Origin: Elusimicrobiota bacterium
Lineage (GTDB): Bacteria; Elusimicrobiota; UBA8919
NCBI GenBank assembly: GCA_016928195.1
Contig: JAFGLF010000050.1
Span: 1-54,451 of the forward strand
Direction: 5' to 3'
Length of the DNA stretch: 54,451 nt
Part shown: positions 8,067 through 15,983 of the stretch, in pieces
Layout of the letters: each line of letters starts with the position of its first letter
Position numbering within the stretch: position 1 is the first letter of the stretch
Translations under genes and position numbers: made by a program
Notes under the pieces: generated by a model
Database searches by the model: none
Told to the model about the DNA's origin: nothing
The model's input: only the letters and a program-made list of their open reading frames with translations

Positions 8067-9419
8067 ATGAAGAAACTTTTTGGTACTGACGGGATAAGAG
8101 GAATTGCCGGTGAATATCCTCTTGTTCCCGAATATATTGAAAAAATCGGATATATCACTGCATCAATCATTGCAGCTTCAAACAATTCTAGGGTAAAAGA
8201 ATTTGTTATTGGCAGGGATACCCGTGAATCATCCGAAGAAATATCAAAGATTATTTCAAAGGGCATAAATTCCGCCGGTATAAATATTTTTGATTGCGGT
8301 GTCGTTCCTACGCCTGCAATATCATATATAACCTCTAAAAGAACCTCTTTGGCTGGGTGCGTAATTTCTGCCTCGCATAACTCATCAGAATTTAATGGTA
8401 TAAAGTTTTTTTCTACCTCCGGAGTTAAAATTGTTGACAAATTGGAAGCTGAAATTGAGGAGGTTTTTTTTAATGAAAAAAATAAATCTTTTGTCAGTGC
8501 GAAAAAGACCGGAAAGGTTGTCCATAGGGATAGTTCCGCAGAGGATACATATATAAAATTTCTGAGTTATACACTTTCAAGATGTTTGAACTTGAACGGT
8601 CTGAAAATTGTTCTTGATTGCGCCAATGGTTCAAATTATAAGATTGCTTCCAGAATATTTTCAGATTTAAAAGCAGATGTAACCCTGATTTCAGCAGAAC
8701 CCGACGGTAAAAATATTAACAAAGACTGCGGTGCCCTGCATTTGGAAAATCTTCAAAAAGCGGTTATTGATAAAAAAGCTGATTTTGGGATTGCTTATGA
8801 CGGCGATGGTGATAGGTGTATATTTGTTGATAATAAGGGTGAAATCAGAGACGGTGATTATTTAATTGCCATTGCTGCAAATTATCTTAAAGATAATGGG
8901 AAATTAAAAAATAATGCTGTGGTTACTACCATTATGGCTAATGTCGGATTTTTTAAGTTAATGGAAAGTAAGGGAATAAAAGTCTTAAGTTGTTCCGTTG
9001 GAGATAAATATGTTTATGAGGAAATGCTTAAAAATGATATCATTCTGGGCGGGGAACAGTCAGGTCATATAATTTTCAGAAATTATTTAAATACCGGTGA
9101 TGGTTTATTAACTTCGCTTCAGATTGCTTCTATTTTAAAACAAACCGGTAATACTTTGTTCGATTTGTCAAAGATTATTAGAAAATATCCTCAGGTATTA
9201 TTGAATATTCGTGTTGAAAAAAAATTCCCGATTTCGGATAATAAAAAATTATCCGATGCAATAAAAGACGTTGAAGATAAACTGAAAAATGATGGCAGGG
9301 TGGTTGTTCGTTATTCCGGGACAGAACCTCTTTTAAGAATAATGGTGGAAGGCCCTGATGATAAAACAATAAATCAGTACGCACAGGAAATAGCAGAGGC
9401 CGCGAATACACGCGAATAA
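8067..9419 (+). CDS. glmM: Phosphoglucosamine mutase
   Basis: Interconverts glucosamine-6-phosphate and glucosamine-1-phosphate for UDP-GlcNAc synthesis. The 450-residue protein from ATG 8067 begins MKKLFGTDGIRG. The phosphoserine is in SASHN (Ser-103), the metal loop is DGDGDR, the sugar-binding loop is GGEQSGH and the phosphate-binding loop is RYSGTEP near the C-terminus. The last codons (AANTRE, stop) are written in CGCGAAT repeat sequence, so the native C-terminus has been replaced or extended by the repeat. GlmM can also bind CdaA in known systems; the two genes are separated here only by the cdaR stub. Confidence 0.96.
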   Translation: MKKLFGTDGIRGIAGEYPLVPEYIEKIGYITASIIAASNNSRVKEFVIGRDTRESSEEISKIISKGINSAGINIFDCGVVPTPAISYITSKRTSLAGCVISASHNSSEFNGIKFFSTSGVKIVDKLEAEIEEVFFNEKNKSFVSAKKTGKVVHRDSSAEDTYIKFLSYTLSRCLNLNGLKIVLDCANGSNYKIASRIFSDLKADVTLISAEPDGKNINKDCGALHLENLQKAVIDKKADFGIAYDGDGDRCIFVDNKGEIRDGDYLIAIAANYLKDNGKLKNNAVVTTIMANVGFFKLMESKGIKVLSCSVGDKYVYEEMLKNDIILGGEQSGHIIFRNYLNTGDGLLTSLQIASILKQTGNTLFDLSKIIRKYPQVLLNIRVEKKFPISDNKKLSDAIKDVEDKLKNDGRVVVRYSGTEPLLRIMVEGPDDKTINQYAQEIAEAANTRE

Positions 9420-9468
9420 AATAATACAACGCGAATATTCGTCCTCCGCGGAGGAAGCGAAGCGAAAA
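9396..9468. repeat. CGCGAAT repeat entering glmM, plus palindrome
   Basis: GCCGCGAATACACGCGAATAA spans the last codons and stop of glmM, then AACGCGAATATTCG follows. CCTCCGCGGAGG (9443-9454) is a perfect 12-bp palindrome whose GGAGG lies 14 bases before the pdxJ ATG, rather far for a ribosome binding site. Confidence 0.65.
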
Positions 9469-10197
9469 ATGGTGAGACTTGGAATAAATATTGACCATAT
9501 TGCCTCAATAAGAAATTTAAGACAGGGTAATTTCCCGGATCCTGTAAATGCAGCCAAAATCGTTGAGGATGCAGGAGCTGATGGAATTACAGTCCATCTT
9601 AGAGAGGATAGGCGGCATATAAATGAAAAAGATGTTGAAAGATTAAAAAAAGAAATTAAGACAAAGCTTAATCTCGAAATGTCGATAGCATCAGATATAA
9701 TTGATATTGCATGTAAAATAGTTCCTCACGATGTCTGTCTTGTACCTGAAAAACGCCAGGAGCTGACAACCGAAGGCGGATTGGATGTAGTTTCTAATTC
9801 AAAAAACATTGCAAGTGCTGTAAAAAAGCTTAAAGATAAAAATATAATTGTCAGTATATTTATAGACCCTAATGAGAAGCAGGCTGAAAGAGCAAAAGAA
9901 ATAGGTGCGGACTTTGTTGAAATCCATACAGGCAGGTATGCCGATGCAGAAAATGAAAATGACAGAATTAGAGAATTGGAAAAAATTAAAAATGTATCGG
10001 GATATCTAATAAGACTTGGAATGGGCATGAACGCAGGGCATGGCTTAAACTACGAAAATGTTTCTGATATCGCAAAAATAGCAGGAATGCAAGAGTTGAA
10101 TATAGGATATTCAATAGTATGTCATGCTGTTTTTAAGGGACTTTTCAACGCAGTAAAAGAAATGAAAGACATTTTAAAAAATGCAGATAGGAGATAG
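9469..10197 (+). CDS. pdxJ: Pyridoxine 5'-phosphate synthase
   Basis: Condenses 3-amino-1-hydroxyacetone phosphate with deoxyxylulose phosphate to form pyridoxine 5'-phosphate in the DXP-dependent B6 pathway. The 242-residue TIM barrel begins MVRLGINIDHIASIRN and contains GADGITVHLREDRRHI, CLVPEKRQELTTEGGLDV, SIFIDP, EIHTGRYA and MNAGHGLNY, all typical. Its placement between glmM and glmS is common in deep-branching Gram-negative genomes. The start is ATG with no strong ribosome binding site because the gap is repeat-derived. Confidence 0.96.
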   Translation: MVRLGINIDHIASIRNLRQGNFPDPVNAAKIVEDAGADGITVHLREDRRHINEKDVERLKKEIKTKLNLEMSIASDIIDIACKIVPHDVCLVPEKRQELTTEGGLDVVSNSKNIASAVKKLKDKNIIVSIFIDPNEKQAERAKEIGADFVEIHTGRYADAENENDRIRELEKIKNVSGYLIRLGMGMNAGHGLNYENVSDIAKIAGMQELNIGYSIVCHAVFKGLFNAVKEMKDILKNADRR

Positions 10198-10256
10198 GAA
10201 GTTAAAGATTTTGGTTTTGTAGTCCTTGGTTTTTAGTTCTTAATTCTGGTGTTATT
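10198..10256. repeat. TTAGTTCTTAATTCT-type intergenic repeat
   Basis: A short gap with phrases TTTTTAGTTCTTAATTCTGG, the same style as the TTAACTCTTAACTCT tract before the 22.8 kb membrane gene. No glmS ribozyme is seen; the gap is too short to hold one. Confidence 0.4.
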
Positions 10257-12086
10257 ATGTGTGGTATAGTCGGGTATATTGGTAAAAAGAATGCAGCAGA
10301 GATTTTGCTTGACGGTCTTAAGCGTCTGGAATATCGCGGTTATGATTCTTCGGGGATTGCTTCAGTCGAAAAAGGTTGTATAAAAACCCTTAGAGCTGTC
10401 GGTAAAATTAAAAATTTGACTAAAGCTGTTTCGTCAGAAAAATTTTCTGGTAATTTGGGAATCGGACATATAAGATGGGCAACGCACGGCAAACCGTCTG
10501 AAGAAAATGCACATCCCCATACTGATTGTAAAAATAAAATTGTTGTTGTACATAACGGAATTATTGAAAATTATAGGAAGTTAAAATCGGAACTGACATC
10601 ATCGGGACATAAATTTGCTTCGGAAACAGATACGGAAGTTATTGTACATTTAATTGAAGAAAACTACAGCGGGGATTTGCTTTCAGCGGTCAAAAATACC
10701 ATACCTAAACTTCATGGTGCATATGCTCTTGGAATCGTAAGTGGTGATGATCCGGATTTGTTGATTGGAACCCGCTTTGAAGCTCCATTGGTTGTTGGTA
10801 TAGGAGATAATGAGTTTTTTCTTGCTTCAGATATCCCGGCGGTTTTAACTTACACAAGAAAATTCATTTTTCTCGAAGACGGGGATATAGTCGAAATTAG
10901 AAAAAATGGCTACAAAATCTTTGATAAAGGCGGGAAAAAATGTGACAGAAAAGTTCATGTTGTAGAATGGGACCCTCTTATGGCAGAGAAATCAGGATAC
11001 AGACATTTCATGTTAAAAGAGATCTTTGAACAACCTCAGGTTATTGAAGATACATTTCGCGGACGTATAACAATTGAGAATATAGATGAATTTTTGACAG
11101 AGATAGCAATGACTCGTCGGAATATCCAGGATATAAATAAGATTTCCATTGTTGCCTGCGGTACGTCTTATCACACAGGACTTATCGGCAAGTTTTTATT
11201 TGAATCACTGACGGGAATATTAACCGATGTAGATATTGGCTCAGAATTTAGGTATCGCGATTTTATAGTAGATAATAAAACTCTTATTATTACAATAAGT
11301 CAGTCAGGAGAGACCGCAGATACCATAGCTCCGCTTCGTGAAGCCAAGAAATACGGATGCAGAACATTGTCTATATGCAATGTTATGGGTTCGACAATTA
11401 CCAGGGAGTCCTCTTCTACGCTTTATACAAGATGCGGTCCTGAGATAGGAGTTGCATCTACAAAGGCATTTACAGGCCAGCTTGCAGCAATATATCTTTT
11501 AGCAGTATATTTCGGTTTAATAAAAGGAAGAATTACAAAAACTTCTGCTATAAAATTTATAGATTCATTTATACAGATTCCAAGAGATATTTTAATTATA
11601 CTAAATAAGGAAAAAGAAATAATTTCGCTGGCTAAAAAGTATTATAAAAAATTCGATTTTCTTTATTTAGGCAGAGGGCTTAATTATCCTATAGCACTGG
11701 AGGGTGCTTTAAAACTAAAGGAAATTTCATATATTCACGCCGAAGGTTATCCTGCAGGAGAAATGAAACATGGACCGATTGCTCTTATTGATGAGAGAAT
11801 GCCTGTTGTATGTATTGCAACAAAAGGAAAAATTTACAATAAAATACTTTCAAACATTGAAGAAGTTAAAGCAAGGGAAGGGATTGTAATAGCTGTTGCA
11901 ACCGAAGGTGACAAAATGATAAAAGAAAAAGCAGACCATGTGATTTATGTTCCTGAAACAGAAGAAATATTATATCCTATTCTAAATATAATTCCGTTGC
12001 AGCTCCTGGCATATCATATAGGGGTTTTGCGGGGATGTGACGTTGACCAGCCCAGAAATCTCGCAAAATCGGTTACGGTTGAATAA
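10257..12086 (+). CDS. glmS: Glutamine-fructose-6-phosphate aminotransferase
   Basis: Makes glucosamine-6-phosphate from fructose-6-phosphate and glutamine, the entry to amino-sugar and peptidoglycan synthesis. The 609-residue length is normal. The N-terminal glutaminase starts MCGIVGYIG with Cys-2 as nucleophile after Met removal, then RYDSSGIA-like and IGHIRWATHG motifs. Two SIS isomerase domains follow, with SQSGETADT and EGYPAGEMKHGPIALID. It ends in the usual DVDQPRNLAKSVTVE. With glmM nearby it gives two of the steps toward UDP-GlcNAc. Confidence 0.97.
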   Translation: MCGIVGYIGKKNAAEILLDGLKRLEYRGYDSSGIASVEKGCIKTLRAVGKIKNLTKAVSSEKFSGNLGIGHIRWATHGKPSEENAHPHTDCKNKIVVVHNGIIENYRKLKSELTSSGHKFASETDTEVIVHLIEENYSGDLLSAVKNTIPKLHGAYALGIVSGDDPDLLIGTRFEAPLVVGIGDNEFFLASDIPAVLTYTRKFIFLEDGDIVEIRKNGYKIFDKGGKKCDRKVHVVEWDPLMAEKSGYRHFMLKEIFEQPQVIEDTFRGRITIENIDEFLTEIAMTRRNIQDINKISIVACGTSYHTGLIGKFLFESLTGILTDVDIGSEFRYRDFIVDNKTLIITISQSGETADTIAPLREAKKYGCRTLSICNVMGSTITRESSSTLYTRCGPEIGVASTKAFTGQLAAIYLLAVYFGLIKGRITKTSAIKFIDSFIQIPRDILIILNKEKEIISLAKKYYKKFDFLYLGRGLNYPIALEGALKLKEISYIHAEGYPAGEMKHGPIALIDERMPVVCIATKGKIYNKILSNIEEVKAREGIVIAVATEGDKMIKEKADHVIYVPETEEILYPILNIIPLQLLAYHIGVLRGCDVDQPRNLAKSVTVE

Positions 12087-12089
12087 ACC

Positions 12090-12120
12090 CCCGCACCAAT
12101 AGATTGACCATTGGTGGCGG
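12090..12120 (+). terminator. Hairpin after glmS
   Basis: CCGCACCAAT (12091-12100) pairs with ATTGGTGGCGG (12110-12120) with one bulged G and a 9-base loop. There is no immediate U tract, so intrinsic termination is only possible. It stands between glmS and a new promoter, which fits an operon boundary. Confidence 0.4.
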
Positions 12121-12203
12121 TGGTAAACCTTATCAATTTTTTTACCAAAAAACATTTCTAAGTAAACCTTGACAAAGCAGGTTTTTACTGACCATATTAA
12201 GGG

Positions 12204-12233
12204 TTGACTTTTTATCTATTTTTATAGTATAAT
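12204..12233 (+). promoter_or_regulatory. Sigma70-type promoter for signalling genes
   Basis: TTGACT at 12204-12209 and TATAAT at 12228-12233 with an 18-base spacer in AT-rich sequence. Transcription would begin near 12240, about 85 bases before the HAMP gene, and could serve it, the HD-GYP gene and rsmI. This is the best promoter match I found in the window. Confidence 0.7.
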
Positions 12234-12326
12234 TATATAATTAATTACAGCAGGTTCTGTTTATATATTTAAACTACGTATTCTCCTTATTCGTTATAAT
12301 AAATCAACCATTTTTAAGGGAGGTTT

Positions 12327-12908
12327 ATGGAAGAAAAACGTGAATATAAGAGAAGAATTGTTATTATTAAAAGAGCGTTGCAGTTTAAATACATTGCTAT
12401 CGTTATTATAGCAATGGTTCTTGTGGCCTTTACAGTTGGTTGGGACGTTTATTATACTGTAGGGCGTGCCATCCTCGACTTGAAACATCCGGATTTATTC
12501 CCGGTAATGATTAAAATAAACAATTTAATGATAGGCAAACTGATAATTCTTCTTGTTATTGTTTTTATTATTTCCATTTTTGTTTCACATAAGTTTGCCG
12601 GTCCCATATTTAAATTTGAAAAATCCTGCGAAACGGTAGCTACAGGTGATTTGACCCATAGGGTACATTTACGAGCCGGAGATGAGCTTAACGAACTACA
12701 GGATAGATTTAATGATATGATCTCGGTAATTCATCAGAATGTTTTAGAAGGGAAGAATGTTACAGAGACCATTAATGAAAAACTTGTAGCTATTTCCGGA
12801 CGGATTTCACAGAAAAATATTTCGCCATCAGAACTTTCGGAAATATCAAAACAACTTATAGAGATTTCTGAAGATTTGAATAAGATTTTGTCAAAATTTA
12901 AGACTTGA
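12327..12908 (+). CDS. Two-helix membrane protein with HAMP domain
   Basis: A 193-residue protein with a basic N-terminus, a first membrane helix (about 20-42), a short external loop (about 43-68), a second helix (about 69-91) and a HAMP domain (about 92-145; KFAGPIFKFEKSC, GDLTHRVHLRAGDELNELQD). The C-terminus is a predicted helical tail with no kinase, methyl-accepting or cyclase output domain. HAMP modules relay signals across the membrane, so it may act through a partner; the HD-GYP protein 23 bases downstream is the obvious candidate. It starts at ATG after GGGAGG and lies downstream of a strong promoter. Confidence 0.8.
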   Translation: MEEKREYKRRIVIIKRALQFKYIAIVIIAMVLVAFTVGWDVYYTVGRAILDLKHPDLFPVMIKINNLMIGKLIILLVIVFIISIFVSHKFAGPIFKFEKSCETVATGDLTHRVHLRAGDELNELQDRFNDMISVIHQNVLEGKNVTETINEKLVAISGRISQKNISPSELSEISKQLIEISEDLNKILSKFKT

Positions 12909-12931
12909 TTTAACTAGTAAGGAATATCCAA

Positions 12932-14176
12932 ATGTTCGATTATTTGATTTTAAGCATATTAGTTATAATTTTAACAATAATAGGGATATATTTCTTTAAC
13001 AAATATACATCCCAGATGAATAAATTAATCGATATAAAGGACGAAATGGATGATGTGAGGTCCAAATATGTCCATAGCGTAGCTTCTGTAGATATTCTTG
13101 TGGACATGCTTATCGATATTCATGACTTTGGATCAAAATATTCTCCGTCACATAATAAAAAAACATTATCAAAAATGATAGTTGATTATGCAATAAAAAT
13201 TCTGAAAACAAATACAGGTTCTCTTATGCTGATTGATGAAACATCTAACGAACTTGTAATTACTGCCGCAAGAGGTCTTGATAGCGAAATAGTTAATTCT
13301 ACCCGTTTAAAAATTGGCGAAGGAATTGCAGGACTTGTCGCACGCGATGGTAATTCCATTTTTGTAGAAGATATAGACAAAGACCCCAGATTTTTTAGAG
13401 CAGAAAATATAAGATATTCCTCAAAATCATTTATTTCTGTTCCTCTTAAAATCAAAAATAAAGTTATTGGTGTTTTGAATGTAAATAAGGAGAGAAAAGG
13501 AGAAAAATTCAGCGAAAGAGATCTGCGGTTATTGCAGCTTCTGGCGGGACAGGCGGCGATTACTATAGAAAATATAGAACTCTATCAAAATCTTCAAAGA
13601 TTTTATCTTGAAACAATGCATACACTTGCAAAAGCTATCGATGCAAAAGATGCTTATACACGTGAACATGCCGAAAGATCAGGGCATTATGCAAGGCTGG
13701 TTGCTGAAGAACTTCATCTTCCGCAATCGATGATTAAAAATATTGAATATGCCGCAATGATGCATGATATTGGAAAAATAGGTATAAAAGAGGAGATTTT
13801 GTTAAAACAGTCAAAACTTACTGATGCAGAGATGAAAGAAATAAAGAAACATCCTATAATCGGGGAGAAAATAATAGCACCTATAGAATTTTTCGCTCCG
13901 ATTGCCCCTTTGATTTTATATCATCATGAATGGTTTGACGGCAGCGGTTACGGCGAGGGATTGGTTGGTGAAGAAATACCCATTGGTGCCAGGATAGTCG
14001 CTGTTATTGATTCATATGATGCTATGACATCAGATAGGCCGTATAGAAAGGCACTTTCTCAGGAGGAGGCGCTTGGAGAGTTAAAGAAAGGAGTCGGGAC
14101 CCAATTTGATCCGAAAATTGTGAATGCTTTTTTAAAAGTTATAGAAGATGAAAAAGAAAGAAGTGTAAATAAATAA
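12932..14176 (+). CDS. GAF/HD-GYP c-di-GMP phosphodiesterase
   Basis: A 414-residue membrane-anchored signalling protein: one N-terminal helix (about 4-23), a short coil, a GAF domain (about 75-225) and an HD-GYP domain (about 230-400). HD residues are His-278 and Asp-279 in MMHDIGKIG, and the signature is HHEWFDGSGYGEG (331-343). The third letter of GYP is Gly instead of Pro. The remaining metal ligands (the HAERSGHY histidine, HPIIGEK, SYDAMTSDRPYR) are present, so hydrolysis of c-di-GMP is likely. Its neighbour is the HAMP protein, and a GGDEF and a PilZ gene lie elsewhere in the window. Confidence 0.9.
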   Translation: MFDYLILSILVIILTIIGIYFFNKYTSQMNKLIDIKDEMDDVRSKYVHSVASVDILVDMLIDIHDFGSKYSPSHNKKTLSKMIVDYAIKILKTNTGSLMLIDETSNELVITAARGLDSEIVNSTRLKIGEGIAGLVARDGNSIFVEDIDKDPRFFRAENIRYSSKSFISVPLKIKNKVIGVLNVNKERKGEKFSERDLRLLQLLAGQAAITIENIELYQNLQRFYLETMHTLAKAIDAKDAYTREHAERSGHYARLVAEELHLPQSMIKNIEYAAMMHDIGKIGIKEEILLKQSKLTDAEMKEIKKHPIIGEKIIAPIEFFAPIAPLILYHHEWFDGSGYGEGLVGEEIPIGARIVAVIDSYDAMTSDRPYRKALSQEEALGELKKGVGTQFDPKIVNAFLKVIEDEKERSVNK

Positions 14177-14194
14177 GGGAAGAACACTGGTTAA

Positions 14195-14881
14195 ATGGCC
14201 GGAGTATTGTATGTAGTAGCAACGCCAATCGGTAATCTAAAGGATATTACACTAAGAGCTATAGAAATCCTGAAACTGGTTGACTTGATTGCCTGTGAGG
14301 ATACCCGACGGAGCAGGGTTTTATTATCGAACTATAATATATCAAAACCTCTCACAAGTTTTTACGAACAAAACCGTTTTAAGAAAATACCTTTTATAAT
14401 TGAACAACTAAAAAATGGAAAAAATATAGCGGTTGTAACTGATGCAGGTACTCCGGGAATATCTGATCCCGGAGTTTTTCTTATAAAAAGGGCGATTGAA
14501 GAAAATATATCGGTGGTGCCTCTCCCGGGTGCAGCGGCTGTTACTACTGCTTTAAGCGGAAGCGGGCTTCCTACTGATGGTTTTATATTTTTAGGGTTCT
14601 TACCAAGGAAAAAAGGGAAAATTAAAAAACTTTTTGAAAAATTTAATAACCTTGATAAAACCATAATATTTTACGAGTCTCCATACAGGATTAAAAAAAC
14701 TTTTAGGATAATTTTAGAGATATTTTCTGAGGATACCGATGTTGTAATAGTACGTGAACTTACAAAGAAGTTTGAAGAGTTTATACGCGGAAAGCTATCG
14801 GAGATAGTTGCAAAATTGCCTGATAAGATTTTAGGGGAAATCACAGTACTAGTTTCAGAAAGAAGTAAAAAGGAAAAATGA
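14195..14881 (+). CDS. rsmI: 16S rRNA 2'-O-ribose methyltransferase RsmI
   Basis: Methylates the 2'-OH of C1402 in the 16S rRNA decoding centre using SAM. The 228-residue protein begins MAGVLYVVATPIGNLKDITLRA and contains ACEDTRRSRVLL, VTDAGTPGISDPG and PLPGAAAVTTALSGSG, all hallmarks of this tetrapyrrole-methylase-fold family. Its length is slightly short of the usual ~280 because the C-terminal extension is missing, a common natural variant. It follows the HD-GYP gene by 18 bases. Confidence 0.95.
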   Translation: MAGVLYVVATPIGNLKDITLRAIEILKLVDLIACEDTRRSRVLLSNYNISKPLTSFYEQNRFKKIPFIIEQLKNGKNIAVVTDAGTPGISDPGVFLIKRAIEENISVVPLPGAAAVTTALSGSGLPTDGFIFLGFLPRKKGKIKKLFEKFNNLDKTIIFYESPYRIKKTFRIILEIFSEDTDVVIVRELTKKFEEFIRGKLSEIVAKLPDKILGEITVLVSERSKKEK

Positions 14882-14975
14882 AGGTGGCGGAAATAAGCCG
14901 GAATTGGAGGCGAGGATTTTACAGGTTTAATCTGTGTAATCGCATAGAAAAATCTGTGTAATCCGTGCGTAGTAT
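14882..14975. repeat. ATCTGTGTAATC-type intergenic repeat
   Basis: TTTAATCTGTGTAATCGCAT and AAATCTGTGTAATCCGTGCG are two close copies of one phrase. They precede the argC start. No gene or promoter is seen. Confidence 0.5.
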
Positions 14976-15983
14976 ATGATAAACGTTGCTGTTGTAGGCG
15001 CAAAGGGATTTGCAGGAGAAGAACTTATAAAAATTCTGCTTAAACATAAGGGTGTTAAAATAACATCGTTGTCTGATAAAATGGAAGGTAAAAATTGTAA
15101 AATTTCCGATATATATCCATATATGGAAATGGATATACTATGTGAAGATGTTGATATTAAAAAAATATCAAGTGTTTCAGATGTAATTTTTACGGCATTG
15201 CCCCATAAAGTATCGATGGAGTTTGTAGAGGGTTTTATAAAAGCCGGCAAAAAGGTAATAGATTTAAGTGCGGACTACCGTTTAAAAGATCCTGCAGTTT
15301 ATGAAAAATGGTATGGTGTTAAGCATATAAATCAGGAAATGTTGTCCAACGCCATCTACGGATTACCGGAGATTTACAGGGGGAAAATTAAAAAAGCAAA
15401 ATTGATAGCGAATCCGGGCTGTTATCCGACCAGTGTGATTCTTGCATGTTTTCCTTTGATTAAAGAAAAACTGATAAGTAAGAAATCTATAATCATAGAT
15501 GCAAAAAGCGGTTATTCGGGCGGCGGCAGGGAATTTGTAAAAAAATATAAAGAACCTAACACCTATGCATATCAGGTCGGCAATATCCATAGACATATTC
15601 CTGAAATCGAACAGGAACTTTCTTCATTTTTCCCCGTATATTCTCCTATAAAGGTTACTTTTACTCCGCATATTATTCCTCAGGAAAGAGGTATGCTGTC
15701 TACAGTCTATTTGGAACTTAAGAAAAATATTTTTCATAATGAGGTAGTGCAAATTTACAAACAGTATTATGAATCTGAGCCTTTTGTGCGGGTTGTCGAA
15801 AGCGCTCAGACCAAAAATGTTGTTAATACAAATTACTGCGATATTGCAGTGGACAAAGATAAGCATACAAAGGGTTTAGTAATAACATCTGCTATAGACA
15901 ATCTCGTAAAAGGAGCTTCCGGGCAGGCAGTCCAGAATATGAATATCTTATCCGGACTTGACGAAAAAGAGGGTTTGATATGA
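14976..15983 (+). CDS. argC: N-acetyl-gamma-glutamyl-phosphate reductase
   Basis: NADPH-dependent reduction of N-acetylglutamyl phosphate to the semialdehyde in arginine synthesis. The 335-residue protein has the nucleotide-binding start INVAVVGAKGFAGEELIKIL, catalytic Cys in NPGCYPTSVIL, the GYSGGGRE loop, and histidines in IHRHIPEIEQE and FTPHIIPQERGM. The start is ATG 14976 after a repeat-filled gap. The stop overlaps the argJ start (ATGA), so argC and argJ are coupled. Confidence 0.96.
   Translation: MINVAVVGAKGFAGEELIKILLKHKGVKITSLSDKMEGKNCKISDIYPYMEMDILCEDVDIKKISSVSDVIFTALPHKVSMEFVEGFIKAGKKVIDLSADYRLKDPAVYEKWYGVKHINQEMLSNAIYGLPEIYRGKIKKAKLIANPGCYPTSVILACFPLIKEKLISKKSIIIDAKSGYSGGGREFVKKYKEPNTYAYQVGNIHRHIPEIEQELSSFFPVYSPIKVTFTPHIIPQERGMLSTVYLELKKNIFHNEVVQIYKQYYESEPFVRVVESAQTKNVVNTNYCDIAVDKDKHTKGLVITSAIDNLVKGASGQAVQNMNILSGLDEKEGLI

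Noticed and set aside
10198..10256. glmS ribozyme leader
   Set aside because: The gap is only 59 bases of repeat-like sequence and none of the ribozyme core is visible.
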